Below are positions 44,511 through 51,690 of a DNA stretch of 64,000 nt, piece by piece. How positions within the stretch are numbered: the first letter of the stretch is position 1; the number at the start of each line of letters is the position of its first letter. Below the pieces are notes generated by a model. It did not search any database, had not been told where the DNA came from, and saw nothing but the letters and a program-made list of their open reading frames with translations. The stretch is from Streptomyces sp. MA5143a (lineage in GTDB: Bacteria; Actinomycetota; Actinomycetes; Streptomycetales; Streptomycetaceae), in NCBI RefSeq assembly GCF_900290235.1, contig NZ_OLMK01000030.1:1-64000 (forward strand), in the 5' to 3' direction. Both the position numbers and the translations under genes were made by a program.

Positions 44511-45461
44511 ATGACCTCTGACATGACCTCTGAACAAGGCACGATCCGGCTACCCCGTGAACTCGACGACGTACCCGGCTGGTTCCCGGTGCTCGACCAG
44601 CTCCTCTTCAACTGGTTCCTCGACCGACAGGAGGCCGCCGGTGAGCGGGGCGACCTCCTGGAGGTCGGCGTCTACATGGGCAAGAGCGCCATCTTCCTCG
44701 GCCGACACCTCCAGGAGGGCGAGTCCTACACGGTCTGCGACCTCTTCGAGAGCGACGCCCCCGACGACGCCAACGCGGCGGAAGCCACCAAGTCGTACCG
44801 CAGCACCCTGACCCGGCGGGCCTTCGAGGCGAACTACCTCGCCTTCCACGACGACCCGCCCCGGGTCCTGCAGGGCCCCAGCTCGATCGTCCCCGGTGAG
44901 GTGAAGCCGCGCTCGTGCCGTTTCGTGCACATCGACGCGTCCCACCTCTACGAGCACGTCCAGGGCGACATCACCGCCGCCCGCGACATCCTGCTCCCCG
45001 GCGGCGTCGTCGTCCTCGACGACTTCCGCTCCGAGCACACGCCCGGTGTGTCGATCGCCGCGTGGGAGGCCGTGCTCAACCGGGGCCTCAACCCCGTCTG
45101 TCTGAGCACCCAGAAGCTCTACGGCACCTGGGGCGACCCCGAGCCGCTCCAGGAGGCGCTGCTGGAGATGGTCGCCGGTCGCGACGACTGCCACCTCAGT
45201 AATCAGCGGGCCGCCGGGCACCGGGTGATCCGGCTCAAGTCCAAGGGCATGAAGGCGCCGGACTTTCCCAAGTCCCGTCACTGGGTGGAGCCGGGGCCGC
45301 CGCCGACCGGTTCGACCGGGTCGCCGGTCGCCGCCGTGCGGTCGCGGCCTCGGTCCCGGCCGCCGCTGAGCGGGGCCCGTCGGCTGGCCGTTGACCTGCT
45401 GCCGCCGGTGGTGACCAGGGCGATCCGGAAGGCGCGGGCAGGGAGGAGGCCGGGGAGGTAG
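44511..45461 (+). CDS. Class I SAM-dependent methyltransferase-like protein (TylF/CmcI-type fold)
   Basis: A 316-residue protein with a Rossmann methyltransferase core. GDLLEVGVYMGKSAIFLGRH near residue 45 is the SAM-binding loop, CRFVHIDASHLYEHVQGD near 140 carries the metal/acceptor HIDASH motif, and VVVLDDFRSEHTPGV follows. The last about 60 residues are basic and disordered. It could O-methylate a sugar of the polymer. ATG 44511 is taken as start (a second in-frame ATG lies at 44523). It lies 154 bp behind the acyltransferase and closes the plus-strand half of the cluster. Confidence 0.8.
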   Translation: MTSDMTSEQGTIRLPRELDDVPGWFPVLDQLLFNWFLDRQEAAGERGDLLEVGVYMGKSAIFLGRHLQEGESYTVCDLFESDAPDDANAAEATKSYRSTLTRRAFEANYLAFHDDPPRVLQGPSSIVPGEVKPRSCRFVHIDASHLYEHVQGDITAARDILLPGGVVVLDDFRSEHTPGVSIAAWEAVLNRGLNPVCLSTQKLYGTWGDPEPLQEALLEMVAGRDDCHLSNQRAAGHRVIRLKSKGMKAPDFPKSRHWVEPGPPPTGSTGSPVAAVRSRPRSRPPLSGARRLAVDLLPPVVTRAIRKARAGRRPGR

Positions 45462-45617
45462 GGGGCGGTGCTCTTTTGACGAGCGACCTGCGCCGCTACG
45501 CGACCCGCGTGGGCCTCGCCCAGGGCACGCCGTGACCTGCCGGACCCCGGACACCGTGACCTGCTGGGCGCTGCTCGCCGCTCCGACCTGCCGGGCGCCG
45601 CTCGCCGTTCTGACCCG

Positions 45618-46274
45618 CTAGGCGCCGCTCGCCAGTGACAGCTTGACGGCGAAGCCGAGGAACAGCGCGCCCGCCGCCGAGGTCGCCCCGGCCGACAGCC
45701 GCTTGCGGCGGCGGAACGCGGCGGCCAGCTTGGTCCCGCCGAATATCAGCGCGGTCAGATACAGCACGCTCGCGAGCTGGGCGAAGGCGCCGAGCACCAC
45801 GAAGGAGAGAGCGGGGTAGGCGTACGCCGGGTCCACGAACTGCACGAAGAAGGCGACGAAGAACAGGATCGCTTTGGGATTGAGCAGGCTGATGACCAGC
45901 GCCCGCCGGAACGGCCGCTCTCCTTCCACGACCTCCCCGCCCGCCGCCGCCTCGGCCACCGTCTGCCGGCGGCTGCGCCACATGCCCCACGCGGCCCGCA
46001 GCATGCCGACCGCGAGCCAGGTCAGATAGCCGGCGCCCGCGTACTTCACGATCCCGAACAGCACGGCGTTGGCCTGCAACAGCGAGGCCACCCCCGCCGC
46101 CGACAGGGTCATGAGCACGGCGTCCCCGCACCACACGCCCGCAGCGGCCCGGTACCCCGTCCGTATCCCCCGCCGGGCGGCGACGGACAGCACGTACAGG
46201 GAGTTGGGGCCGGGCAGCAGGACGATCAGGACGAGGCCCGCCAGATAGGTGGGAAGGTCGACGACTCCGAACAT
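45618..46274 (-). CDS. LysE/RhtB-family exporter
   Basis: A 218-residue inner-membrane protein with six helices. The family N-terminus LPTYLAGLVLIVLLPGPNSL, SVAARRGIRTGYRAAAGVWC and FRRALVISLLNPKAILFFVA are visible. LysE/RhtB proteins export amino acids or analogues; the substrate is not known. ATG 46274 is chosen because CAGAAT is 7 nt upstream, again a leaderless pattern. The gene stands alone; the 156-bp flank to the polymer cluster holds only short repeats of CTGACCTGCCGG type. Confidence 0.88.
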   Translation of the reverse strand: MFGVVDLPTYLAGLVLIVLLPGPNSLYVLSVAARRGIRTGYRAAAGVWCGDAVLMTLSAAGVASLLQANAVLFGIVKYAGAGYLTWLAVGMLRAAWGMWRSRRQTVAEAAAGGEVVEGERPFRRALVISLLNPKAILFFVAFFVQFVDPAYAYPALSFVVLGAFAQLASVLYLTALIFGGTKLAAAFRRRKRLSAGATSAAGALFLGFAVKLSLASGA

Positions 46275-46342
46275 GGGCCGCATTCTGGCACGGGGGTACG
46301 ACAATCCGCCCCCGAGTTCGGACGGCTCCGGACGGCGAACCG

Positions 46343-47923
46343 TCAGAAGGCGTCCGACGGCACGTACGTGCCCCACACGTCGCGGAGCGCGTTGCAGACC
46401 TCGCCCACCGTGGCGCGGGCCTTGAGCGCCTCCCGCATCGGGTAGAGGACGTTGTCGGTGCCCTCGGCGGCCTTCTTCAGGTCGGCGAGGGCGCTGTCGA
46501 CGGCCGTCTGGTCCCGCTCGGCGCGCAGCTTCGCGAGGCGCTGCGCCTGCTGGGCCTCGATGGCGGGGTCGACGCGCAGCGGCTCGTAGGGCTCCTCCTC
46601 GTCGAGCTGGAAGCGGTTGACGCCGACGACGACGCGCTCACCGGAGTCGGTCTCCTGGGCGATCCGGTAGGCGCTGCGCTCGATCTCGTTCTTCTGGAAG
46701 CCGTGCTCGATCGCGGAGACCGCGCCGCCGAGGTCCTCGACCTTCCGCATCAGCTCGACCGCGGCGGCCTCGACGTCGTCGGTCATCTTCTCGATGACGT
46801 AGGAGCCCGCGAAGGGGTCGACGGTGGCGGTCACGTCCGTCTCGTAGGCGAGGACCTGCTGGGTGCGCAGGGCCAGGCGGGCCGACTTGTCGGTGGGCAG
46901 CGCGATGGCCTCGTCGAAGGAGTTGGTGTGCAGCGACTGCGTGCCGCCCAGCACCGCGGCCAGGCCCTGGACCGCCACCCGGACGAGGTTCACCTCGGGC
47001 TGCTGGGCGGTCAGCTGGACGCCCGCGGTCTGCGTGTGGAAGCGCAGCATCAGCGACTTGGGGTTCTTCGCCCCGAACTCGTCCTTCATCACCCGCGCCC
47101 AGATCCGGCGCGCGGCACGGAACTTGGCGACCTCCTCCAGGATCGTCGTCCGGGCGACGAAGAAGAACGACAGCCGGGGTGCGAAGTCGTCGACGTCCAT
47201 GCCGGCCGCGACCGCCGTGCGCACGTACTCGATGCCGTCGGCGAGGGTGAACGCGATCTCCTGCGCGGGCGAGGCACCGGCCTCGGCCATGTGGTAGCCG
47301 GAGATCGAGATGGTGTTCCACTTCGGGATCTCGGCCTTGCAGTACTTGAAGATGTCCGCGATCAGCCGCAGCGAGGGCTTGGGCGGGAAGATGTACGTGC
47401 CGCGGGCGATGTACTCCTTCAGCACGTCGTTCTGGATCGTGCCGGTCAGCTGGTCGGCGCTGACGCCCTGCTCCTCGGCGACGAGTTGGTACAGCAGGAG
47501 CAGCAGCGAGGCGGGGGCGTTGATCGTCATCGACGTGGAGACCTTGTCCAGCGGGATCCCGCCGAACAGGACCCGCATGTCGTCGATCGAGTCGATCGCC
47601 ACACCCACCTTGCCGACCTCGCCGTGCGCGATCGGCGCGTCGGAGTCGTGGCCCATCTGGGTCGGCAGGTCGAACGCGACGGACAGACCCATCGTGCCGT
47701 TGGCGATGAGCTGCTTGTAGCGGGCGTTGGACTCCACCGCCGTGCCGAAACCGGCGTACTGCCGCATCGTCCACGGCCGCCCCGTGTACATGGACGGGTA
47801 CACACCACGGGTGAAGGGGTACTTCCCGGGGGCACCCAGCTTGTCCGCCGGATCCCAGCCGTCGAGGGCGTCCGGTCCGTACACCGGCTCGATGGGCAGT
47901 CCGGACTCCGACTCGCGCGCCAT
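46343..47923 (-). CDS. Acyl-CoA mutase large subunit (methylmalonyl-CoA-mutase family), no B12-binding domain
   Basis: A 526-residue TIM-barrel acyl-CoA mutase. It has YTGRPWTMRQYAGFGTAVES near residue 47, AFDLPTQMGHDSDAP near 85, SISGYHMAEAGASPAQEIAF near 205 and TQSLHTNSFDEAIALPTDKS near 340. The tyrosine and arginine that contact methylmalonyl-CoA in true MCM (here in SMY and EYVRT) are kept, whereas isobutyryl-CoA mutase has Phe/Gln. It ends before the cobalamin domain, so it must pair with a separate small B12-binding subunit, as in IcmA/IcmB; none is in the window. A GTnAC-n6-GTnAC box lies 22 bp before the ATG. Confidence 0.9.
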   Translation of the reverse strand: MARESESGLPIEPVYGPDALDGWDPADKLGAPGKYPFTRGVYPSMYTGRPWTMRQYAGFGTAVESNARYKQLIANGTMGLSVAFDLPTQMGHDSDAPIAHGEVGKVGVAIDSIDDMRVLFGGIPLDKVSTSMTINAPASLLLLLYQLVAEEQGVSADQLTGTIQNDVLKEYIARGTYIFPPKPSLRLIADIFKYCKAEIPKWNTISISGYHMAEAGASPAQEIAFTLADGIEYVRTAVAAGMDVDDFAPRLSFFFVARTTILEEVAKFRAARRIWARVMKDEFGAKNPKSLMLRFHTQTAGVQLTAQQPEVNLVRVAVQGLAAVLGGTQSLHTNSFDEAIALPTDKSARLALRTQQVLAYETDVTATVDPFAGSYVIEKMTDDVEAAAVELMRKVEDLGGAVSAIEHGFQKNEIERSAYRIAQETDSGERVVVGVNRFQLDEEEPYEPLRVDPAIEAQQAQRLAKLRAERDQTAVDSALADLKKAAEGTDNVLYPMREALKARATVGEVCNALRDVWGTYVPSDAF

Positions 47924-47945
47924 GGTGTGTGCCTCCGCGTTGCTT

Positions 47946-47961
47946 GTTACTCGGTGGTTAC
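47946..47961. promoter_or_regulatory. AfsQ1/GlnR-type box GTTAC-n6-GTTAC before the mutase gene
   Basis: Direct GTTAC half-sites separated by six bases, 22 bp upstream of the start of the acyl-CoA mutase gene, followed by a TACTCGCTAGTA palindrome. It matches the same pattern as the sigQ/afsQ1 intergenic box. Confidence 0.6.
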
Positions 47962-48163
47962 TCGCTAGTACAGACGACCCTCGCGACGGACTGTAGCGGC
48001 GGCCGTGCTCCCGGTGGAGGGGCACTTGCTGGGACCTTGCTCACAACCATGCCCCGTTGTTCGCGACGGGTCACGCCCGGGCAACCTTTCGGCAGACCCG
48101 GCCGGGAGGACGGCCGGGCCCGCGCGCCCACGAGACCGCGGCCATGAGACGTCGGGGAGCCGG

Positions 48164-49081
48164 ATGCGTACCAGGGACATGCGGAGATCTGCGGCCGCGC
48201 TCGCGGTGATCGTGGTGGTCGGCGGCTGTACGGGCCCGGTGGTGCGGGTGGAAGGCGACCAGCGGCAGCCGGTCCGCGTCGACGGGACGGCCACGCCGGG
48301 CGACGGCCCCCTGAAGGACGACGGCGACACGGCGGGCGGCGACGGCGACGGCGACGAGAAGGGCGGCGGGCCAGGCGGGCAGGGGTCCGGCGGCGGGGCC
48401 GCCCCGACGACCGGGCCACCCCACGACGACCCCGCCCCCGCGGCCCCGGCGAAGGTCCTGTGGTCCCGTGGCGACGAGGGGTTCGAGGTGCGCGAACTCC
48501 AGGCGCGCCTCCGGCAGGTCGCGTGGCTGCACGTCGGGCCGACGGGCACGTACGACGAGCTGACCGTCCAGGCCGTGAAGGGCTTCCAGGGCAAGCGGGG
48601 GCTGCCGCGGACGGGGCGGACGGACACCGTCACATGGGCACGGCTGGTGAGGATGACACGGGAGCCGGGCAAGTGGGAGCTGTACGCGTTCGGGGGCCAG
48701 CCGGCGGCGGAGCCGGACCCACGCTGCCTCACCGGCCGGGTGCTGTGCATCAGCAAGACGAGCCGCACCCTGCGCTGGATGGTGAACGGCACCACGCTGA
48801 CGACGGTCGAGGTGCGGTTCGGCTCGCAGTACACGCCCACCCGCGAAGGCGTCTTCAGCGTCTACTTCAAGTCCCGCGACCACTGGTCGACCCTGTACGA
48901 CACGGCGATGCCGTACGCGATGTTCTTCAGCGGCGGCCAGGCCGTCCACTACTCGTCCGACTTCGCGGCCCGCGGCTACGACGGCGCCTCGCACGGCTGC
49001 GTCAACGTCCGCGACGAGGCGGCGATCGCACGGCTGTTCGCGCAGGTCAGGAATGGCGACAAGGTGGTCGTCTCTTGGTGA
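48164..49081 (+). CDS. Lipoprotein L,D-transpeptidase with peptidoglycan-binding domain
   Basis: A 305-residue cell-wall enzyme. The signal peptide MRRSAAALAVIVVVGGC has a lipobox GGC near residue 22. An Asp/Gly/Pro-rich linker of about 75 residues follows, then a PG_binding_1 domain (EGFEVRELQARLRQVAWLHV, DELTVQAVKGFQGKRGL, residues about 100-165). The YkuD domain (about 190-305) ends with the catalytic SHGCVNVRDEAA (Cys nucleophile). It should form 3-3 cross-links or attach proteins to peptidoglycan outside the membrane. ATG 48164 has GGGGAG upstream. It diverges from the mutase gene. Confidence 0.92.
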   Translation: MRTRDMRRSAAALAVIVVVGGCTGPVVRVEGDQRQPVRVDGTATPGDGPLKDDGDTAGGDGDGDEKGGGPGGQGSGGGAAPTTGPPHDDPAPAAPAKVLWSRGDEGFEVRELQARLRQVAWLHVGPTGTYDELTVQAVKGFQGKRGLPRTGRTDTVTWARLVRMTREPGKWELYAFGGQPAAEPDPRCLTGRVLCISKTSRTLRWMVNGTTLTTVEVRFGSQYTPTREGVFSVYFKSRDHWSTLYDTAMPYAMFFSGGQAVHYSSDFAARGYDGASHGCVNVRDEAAIARLFAQVRNGDKVVVSW

Positions 49082-49391
49082 GGGGCCGGGTGTCGACGGG
49101 CCGGACACCGGGGAGGCCGCCCGTTACGAAGTGATGTGCGTCACAGGACGCATAGCGGCAGGGCGCCGGGAGCGTCGCTGGGAGTACGGGGTGACCACGG
49201 GGGATTGGGGCGCGGGCGGGACCGGGGGAACGTGTCCCGCCCGCGCCTGGGTGCACGAGCCGTAGGTACGGGGGGAACCCCGGCTCTGTGCGACGGCCGA
49301 TGACCAGTCGGCTCACTCATTACTGCGGCGGGGCGGCCGAAAGTGTTACCCGTTACGGGAAGGAATTTCTGAACGGGCGGGAAACCGCAGG
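49082..49391. other. Intergenic region between convergent genes
   Basis: About 310 bp with no coding signal. It contains GTTACCCGTTACGGG near 49345, but no convincing terminator hairpin for either flanking gene. Confidence 0.5.
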
Positions 49392-50630
49392 TCAGACGCG
49401 GCGAGAGGGTGCGTCGGCCGGGCTCGTGCGCAGGTCGACGGCGATCATCGCCGCCGCGCCGCCCTGGCCCCGGTGCTGGTTGCCGCCCTGACCGGAGCCA
49501 TGGCCGCCGCCCTTGCCACCCTTGCCGTGACCGCCGCCCTTGCCGCCGTGGTTCTTGCCGCCGTGGTTGTTGCCGTTGCCCCGGCCGTAGCCCTTGCCCT
49601 TGCCGCCGCCCCGGCCGTGGCTCTTGCCGTTGCCGTTGCCGTGCCCGTTGCCCCGGCCGCGGTCGGAGTCGTCGTCCTCGTCGGGGTCGAGCCCGGAGCG
49701 GTCCTTGGACCCGGTGCCGGAGGAACCGGCGGAACCCGTCGCACCCCCGGCGCCCCGGCCCTTGCCGTCGCCGAGGTTCCTGCCGCCGCCCGTGAGGAGG
49801 CCGTCGCAGTACTTCTTCTGCCGGCCGCCGCCCTTGCCGCCGGACGCGTCCTCCAGGCTGCGCCGGCGGTCGTCGTCCAGGTCCTTGCCGTTGCGGACGT
49901 CGCGGCACGCGGAGAGGACGCTGTTCCACCACTCCGGGGTGAGGCCGCCCTGGTTCCGCCCGCGGTCGTCCGAGGTGTCGTCGCCGGTCCCGCCACCGGA
50001 ATCCCCGCTGCCGGGGGTGTTGCCGCCCGAGCCGTCACCGCGCGGTGTGGGTTCGCCCCGCGTCCCGCCGCCGGTGTCGCCCTGGGGCAGGGCCTCGCGC
50101 GGCGGCGGCGACATCACCGACTGGTCCGGCGACTCGGCGGGAGGGGAGACGGAGACGGGACGTTCCGGTTTCTCGCCCCCGATGGAGCCCACCAGGACAC
50201 CGCTGCCCGCCGCCAGGACGGCCCCGCCGAACATCCCGCCGGCCAGCGACGCGACCAGCCCGAACCGCACGGGCCGGCCCCAGCGGGCCCGCCGGCCGTC
50301 CGGGGCGGGCCGCCCGAGACGGACGAGCCCGGCGTCGGCGACCGGCGCCGACGTATGGGTACGGCTGCCCCCGGCGGGCGCGGCGGCCTCGTCCCGCTGC
50401 CCGGCGCGGGCGGTCCTGGCGGTGCGGAAGGCGGCCAACGCGGCTTCCTCACCCGGGAGTTCGGAGCCCGGCGCGGGCTGGGGGGCGGCTTCGGCGGCCA
50501 GTGCGCCGAGCGTCTCGGCGAGCCGGTCGGCCCGGGGGCGGGTGTCGGGGTCGACGGCGTCGAGCGGCTCGCCACGCAGCAGCCGCTCCGCCACATCGCG
50601 GTTCAGCCACTTGTACTGCTCGTCGGCCAT
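49392..50630 (-). CDS. Anti-sigma-factor-like membrane protein with two-cysteine extracytoplasmic segment and Gly/His/Lys tail
   Basis: A 412-residue protein, likely the partner of the ECF sigma factor encoded just upstream (stop and start overlap by one base, TGATG). A cytoplasmic N-terminal part of about 120 residues (LAETLGALAAEA, EEAALAAFRTARTA) precedes a single membrane helix (LVASLAGGMFGGAVLAAGSG). Outside there follows a Pro/Gly linker and a short module with two cysteines (VLSACRDVRNGKDL ... RQKKYCDGLL). The last about 110 residues are almost only Gly, Lys, His, Asn and Arg. The paralogue at 51691-53403 shares this plan. No classical zinc-binding HxxxCxxC anti-sigma motif is seen. 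AAGGA precedes the start. Confidence 0.7.
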   Translation of the reverse strand: MADEQYKWLNRDVAERLLRGEPLDAVDPDTRPRADRLAETLGALAAEAAPQPAPGSELPGEEAALAAFRTARTARAGQRDEAAAPAGGSRTHTSAPVADAGLVRLGRPAPDGRRARWGRPVRFGLVASLAGGMFGGAVLAAGSGVLVGSIGGEKPERPVSVSPPAESPDQSVMSPPPREALPQGDTGGGTRGEPTPRGDGSGGNTPGSGDSGGGTGDDTSDDRGRNQGGLTPEWWNSVLSACRDVRNGKDLDDDRRRSLEDASGGKGGGRQKKYCDGLLTGGGRNLGDGKGRGAGGATGSAGSSGTGSKDRSGLDPDEDDDSDRGRGNGHGNGNGKSHGRGGGKGKGYGRGNGNNHGGKNHGGKGGGHGKGGKGGGHGSGQGGNQHRGQGGAAAMIAVDLRTSPADAPSRRV

Positions 50631-51316
50631 CACATGTCCTTCTGCGTCCGCGAACGCATATGCGTCACACCGGCGGACGTAGCCGCGCGGGTACGCGGTT
50701 CTCTTGGTGGGGGCACCGCGTCCAGCGAGTCGCCGGATTCCGGATCGGCCTCCGCGGGCCTCTCCGGATTCTCCCCGATCAGCTCCGCGAGCCGTTTCAG
50801 GCCCCGGTGCGCGGCCGTCCGGACGGCGCCCGCGCGCTTGCCGAGCGTGTCGGCGGCCGTCTTGGCGTCGAGGCCGACCACCACCCGCAGCACCACGGCC
50901 TCGGCCTGGTCCTGGGGCAACTGGGCTATGAGGGACAGGGTGTGGCCGGTGGCGAGTGCCTCCATCGCCTCGCCCGCCGTGTCGGACTCGGCCGCCCGGC
51001 CGGTCAACTCGGTCTCGTCGCCGCCTATCGCGGGGCGGCGGCCACGCATGCGTATGTGGTCCAGGGCACGGTTGCGGGCGATCCGGGCGGCCCAGCCGCG
51101 GAACCGGTCGGCGTCACCGGTGAACCGCTCCAGATCGCGGGCTATCTGGAGCCACGCCTCGGAGGTGACGTCCTCCGCGTCCGGATCACCGACGAGCGTC
51201 CGTACGTACCCGAGCAGCCGTGGATGCACGGCGCGGTACACAGTCCGGAACGCGGTCTCGTCCCCGTCCTGTGCCGCAAGTACCGCGGCGGTCAGCTCCG
51301 CGTCGTCCCCCAGCAC
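50630..51316 (-). CDS. ECF RNA polymerase sigma factor
   Basis: A 228-residue ECF sigma factor. Region 2 (about 15-85) contains AFRTVYRAVHPRLLGYVRTL, DAEDVTSEAWLQIARDLERF and GWAARIARNRALDHIRM. Region 4 (about 130-185) contains LPQDQAEAVVLRVVVGLDAK and RAGAVRTAAHRGLKRLAELI. A charged tail of about 40 residues follows. It is coupled to the downstream anti-sigma-like gene and is closely similar to the sigma factor encoded at 53400-54110, so the two pairs are a tandem duplication. Promoter targets are unknown. Confidence 0.9.
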   Translation of the reverse strand: MLGDDAELTAAVLAAQDGDETAFRTVYRAVHPRLLGYVRTLVGDPDAEDVTSEAWLQIARDLERFTGDADRFRGWAARIARNRALDHIRMRGRRPAIGGDETELTGRAAESDTAGEAMEALATGHTLSLIAQLPQDQAEAVVLRVVVGLDAKTAADTLGKRAGAVRTAAHRGLKRLAELIGENPERPAEADPESGDSLDAVPPPREPRTRAATSAGVTHMRSRTQKDM

Positions 51317-51690
51317 CGCGCCCCTCTTGCGCCTGAGCCGGCGCCGCTCTCGCGGCCCGGGTTCTCTCCGTCGTGGTTCCGATCAATGGTTGCGGTCTCA
51401 ACCTCACCGGCGGTCAGAGCTGTGGTCGTCCTCCGCGATCCGGCGCGAATGGCACGTTACGGCCTGAAACCGCTGCCCGTCCATGTCCGTAGAACATGCA
51501 ACTAACTCGTGATCCGGTGGGGTGTGACACAAATCGGGGGCGCGGCGCTGTAGGTAGTACGGGTCGCCGCGCGGCCCGTGCCGCGCGACGGTCGGGGCCT
51601 CTCCTGTGGGGGGTGGCGGCCCCGGCCGTTGCCATCGGCGGAGTCGGCCGGGTGTCTTGCGAGTACGGGGGTCTCGCGAGCACGCCGGCC
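51317..51690. other. Intergenic region between the two sigma/anti-sigma pairs
   Basis: About 370 bp without a coding signal. It must carry the promoter of the first pair; the comparatively AT-rich part near 51490-51535 is the best place. Confidence 0.5.
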
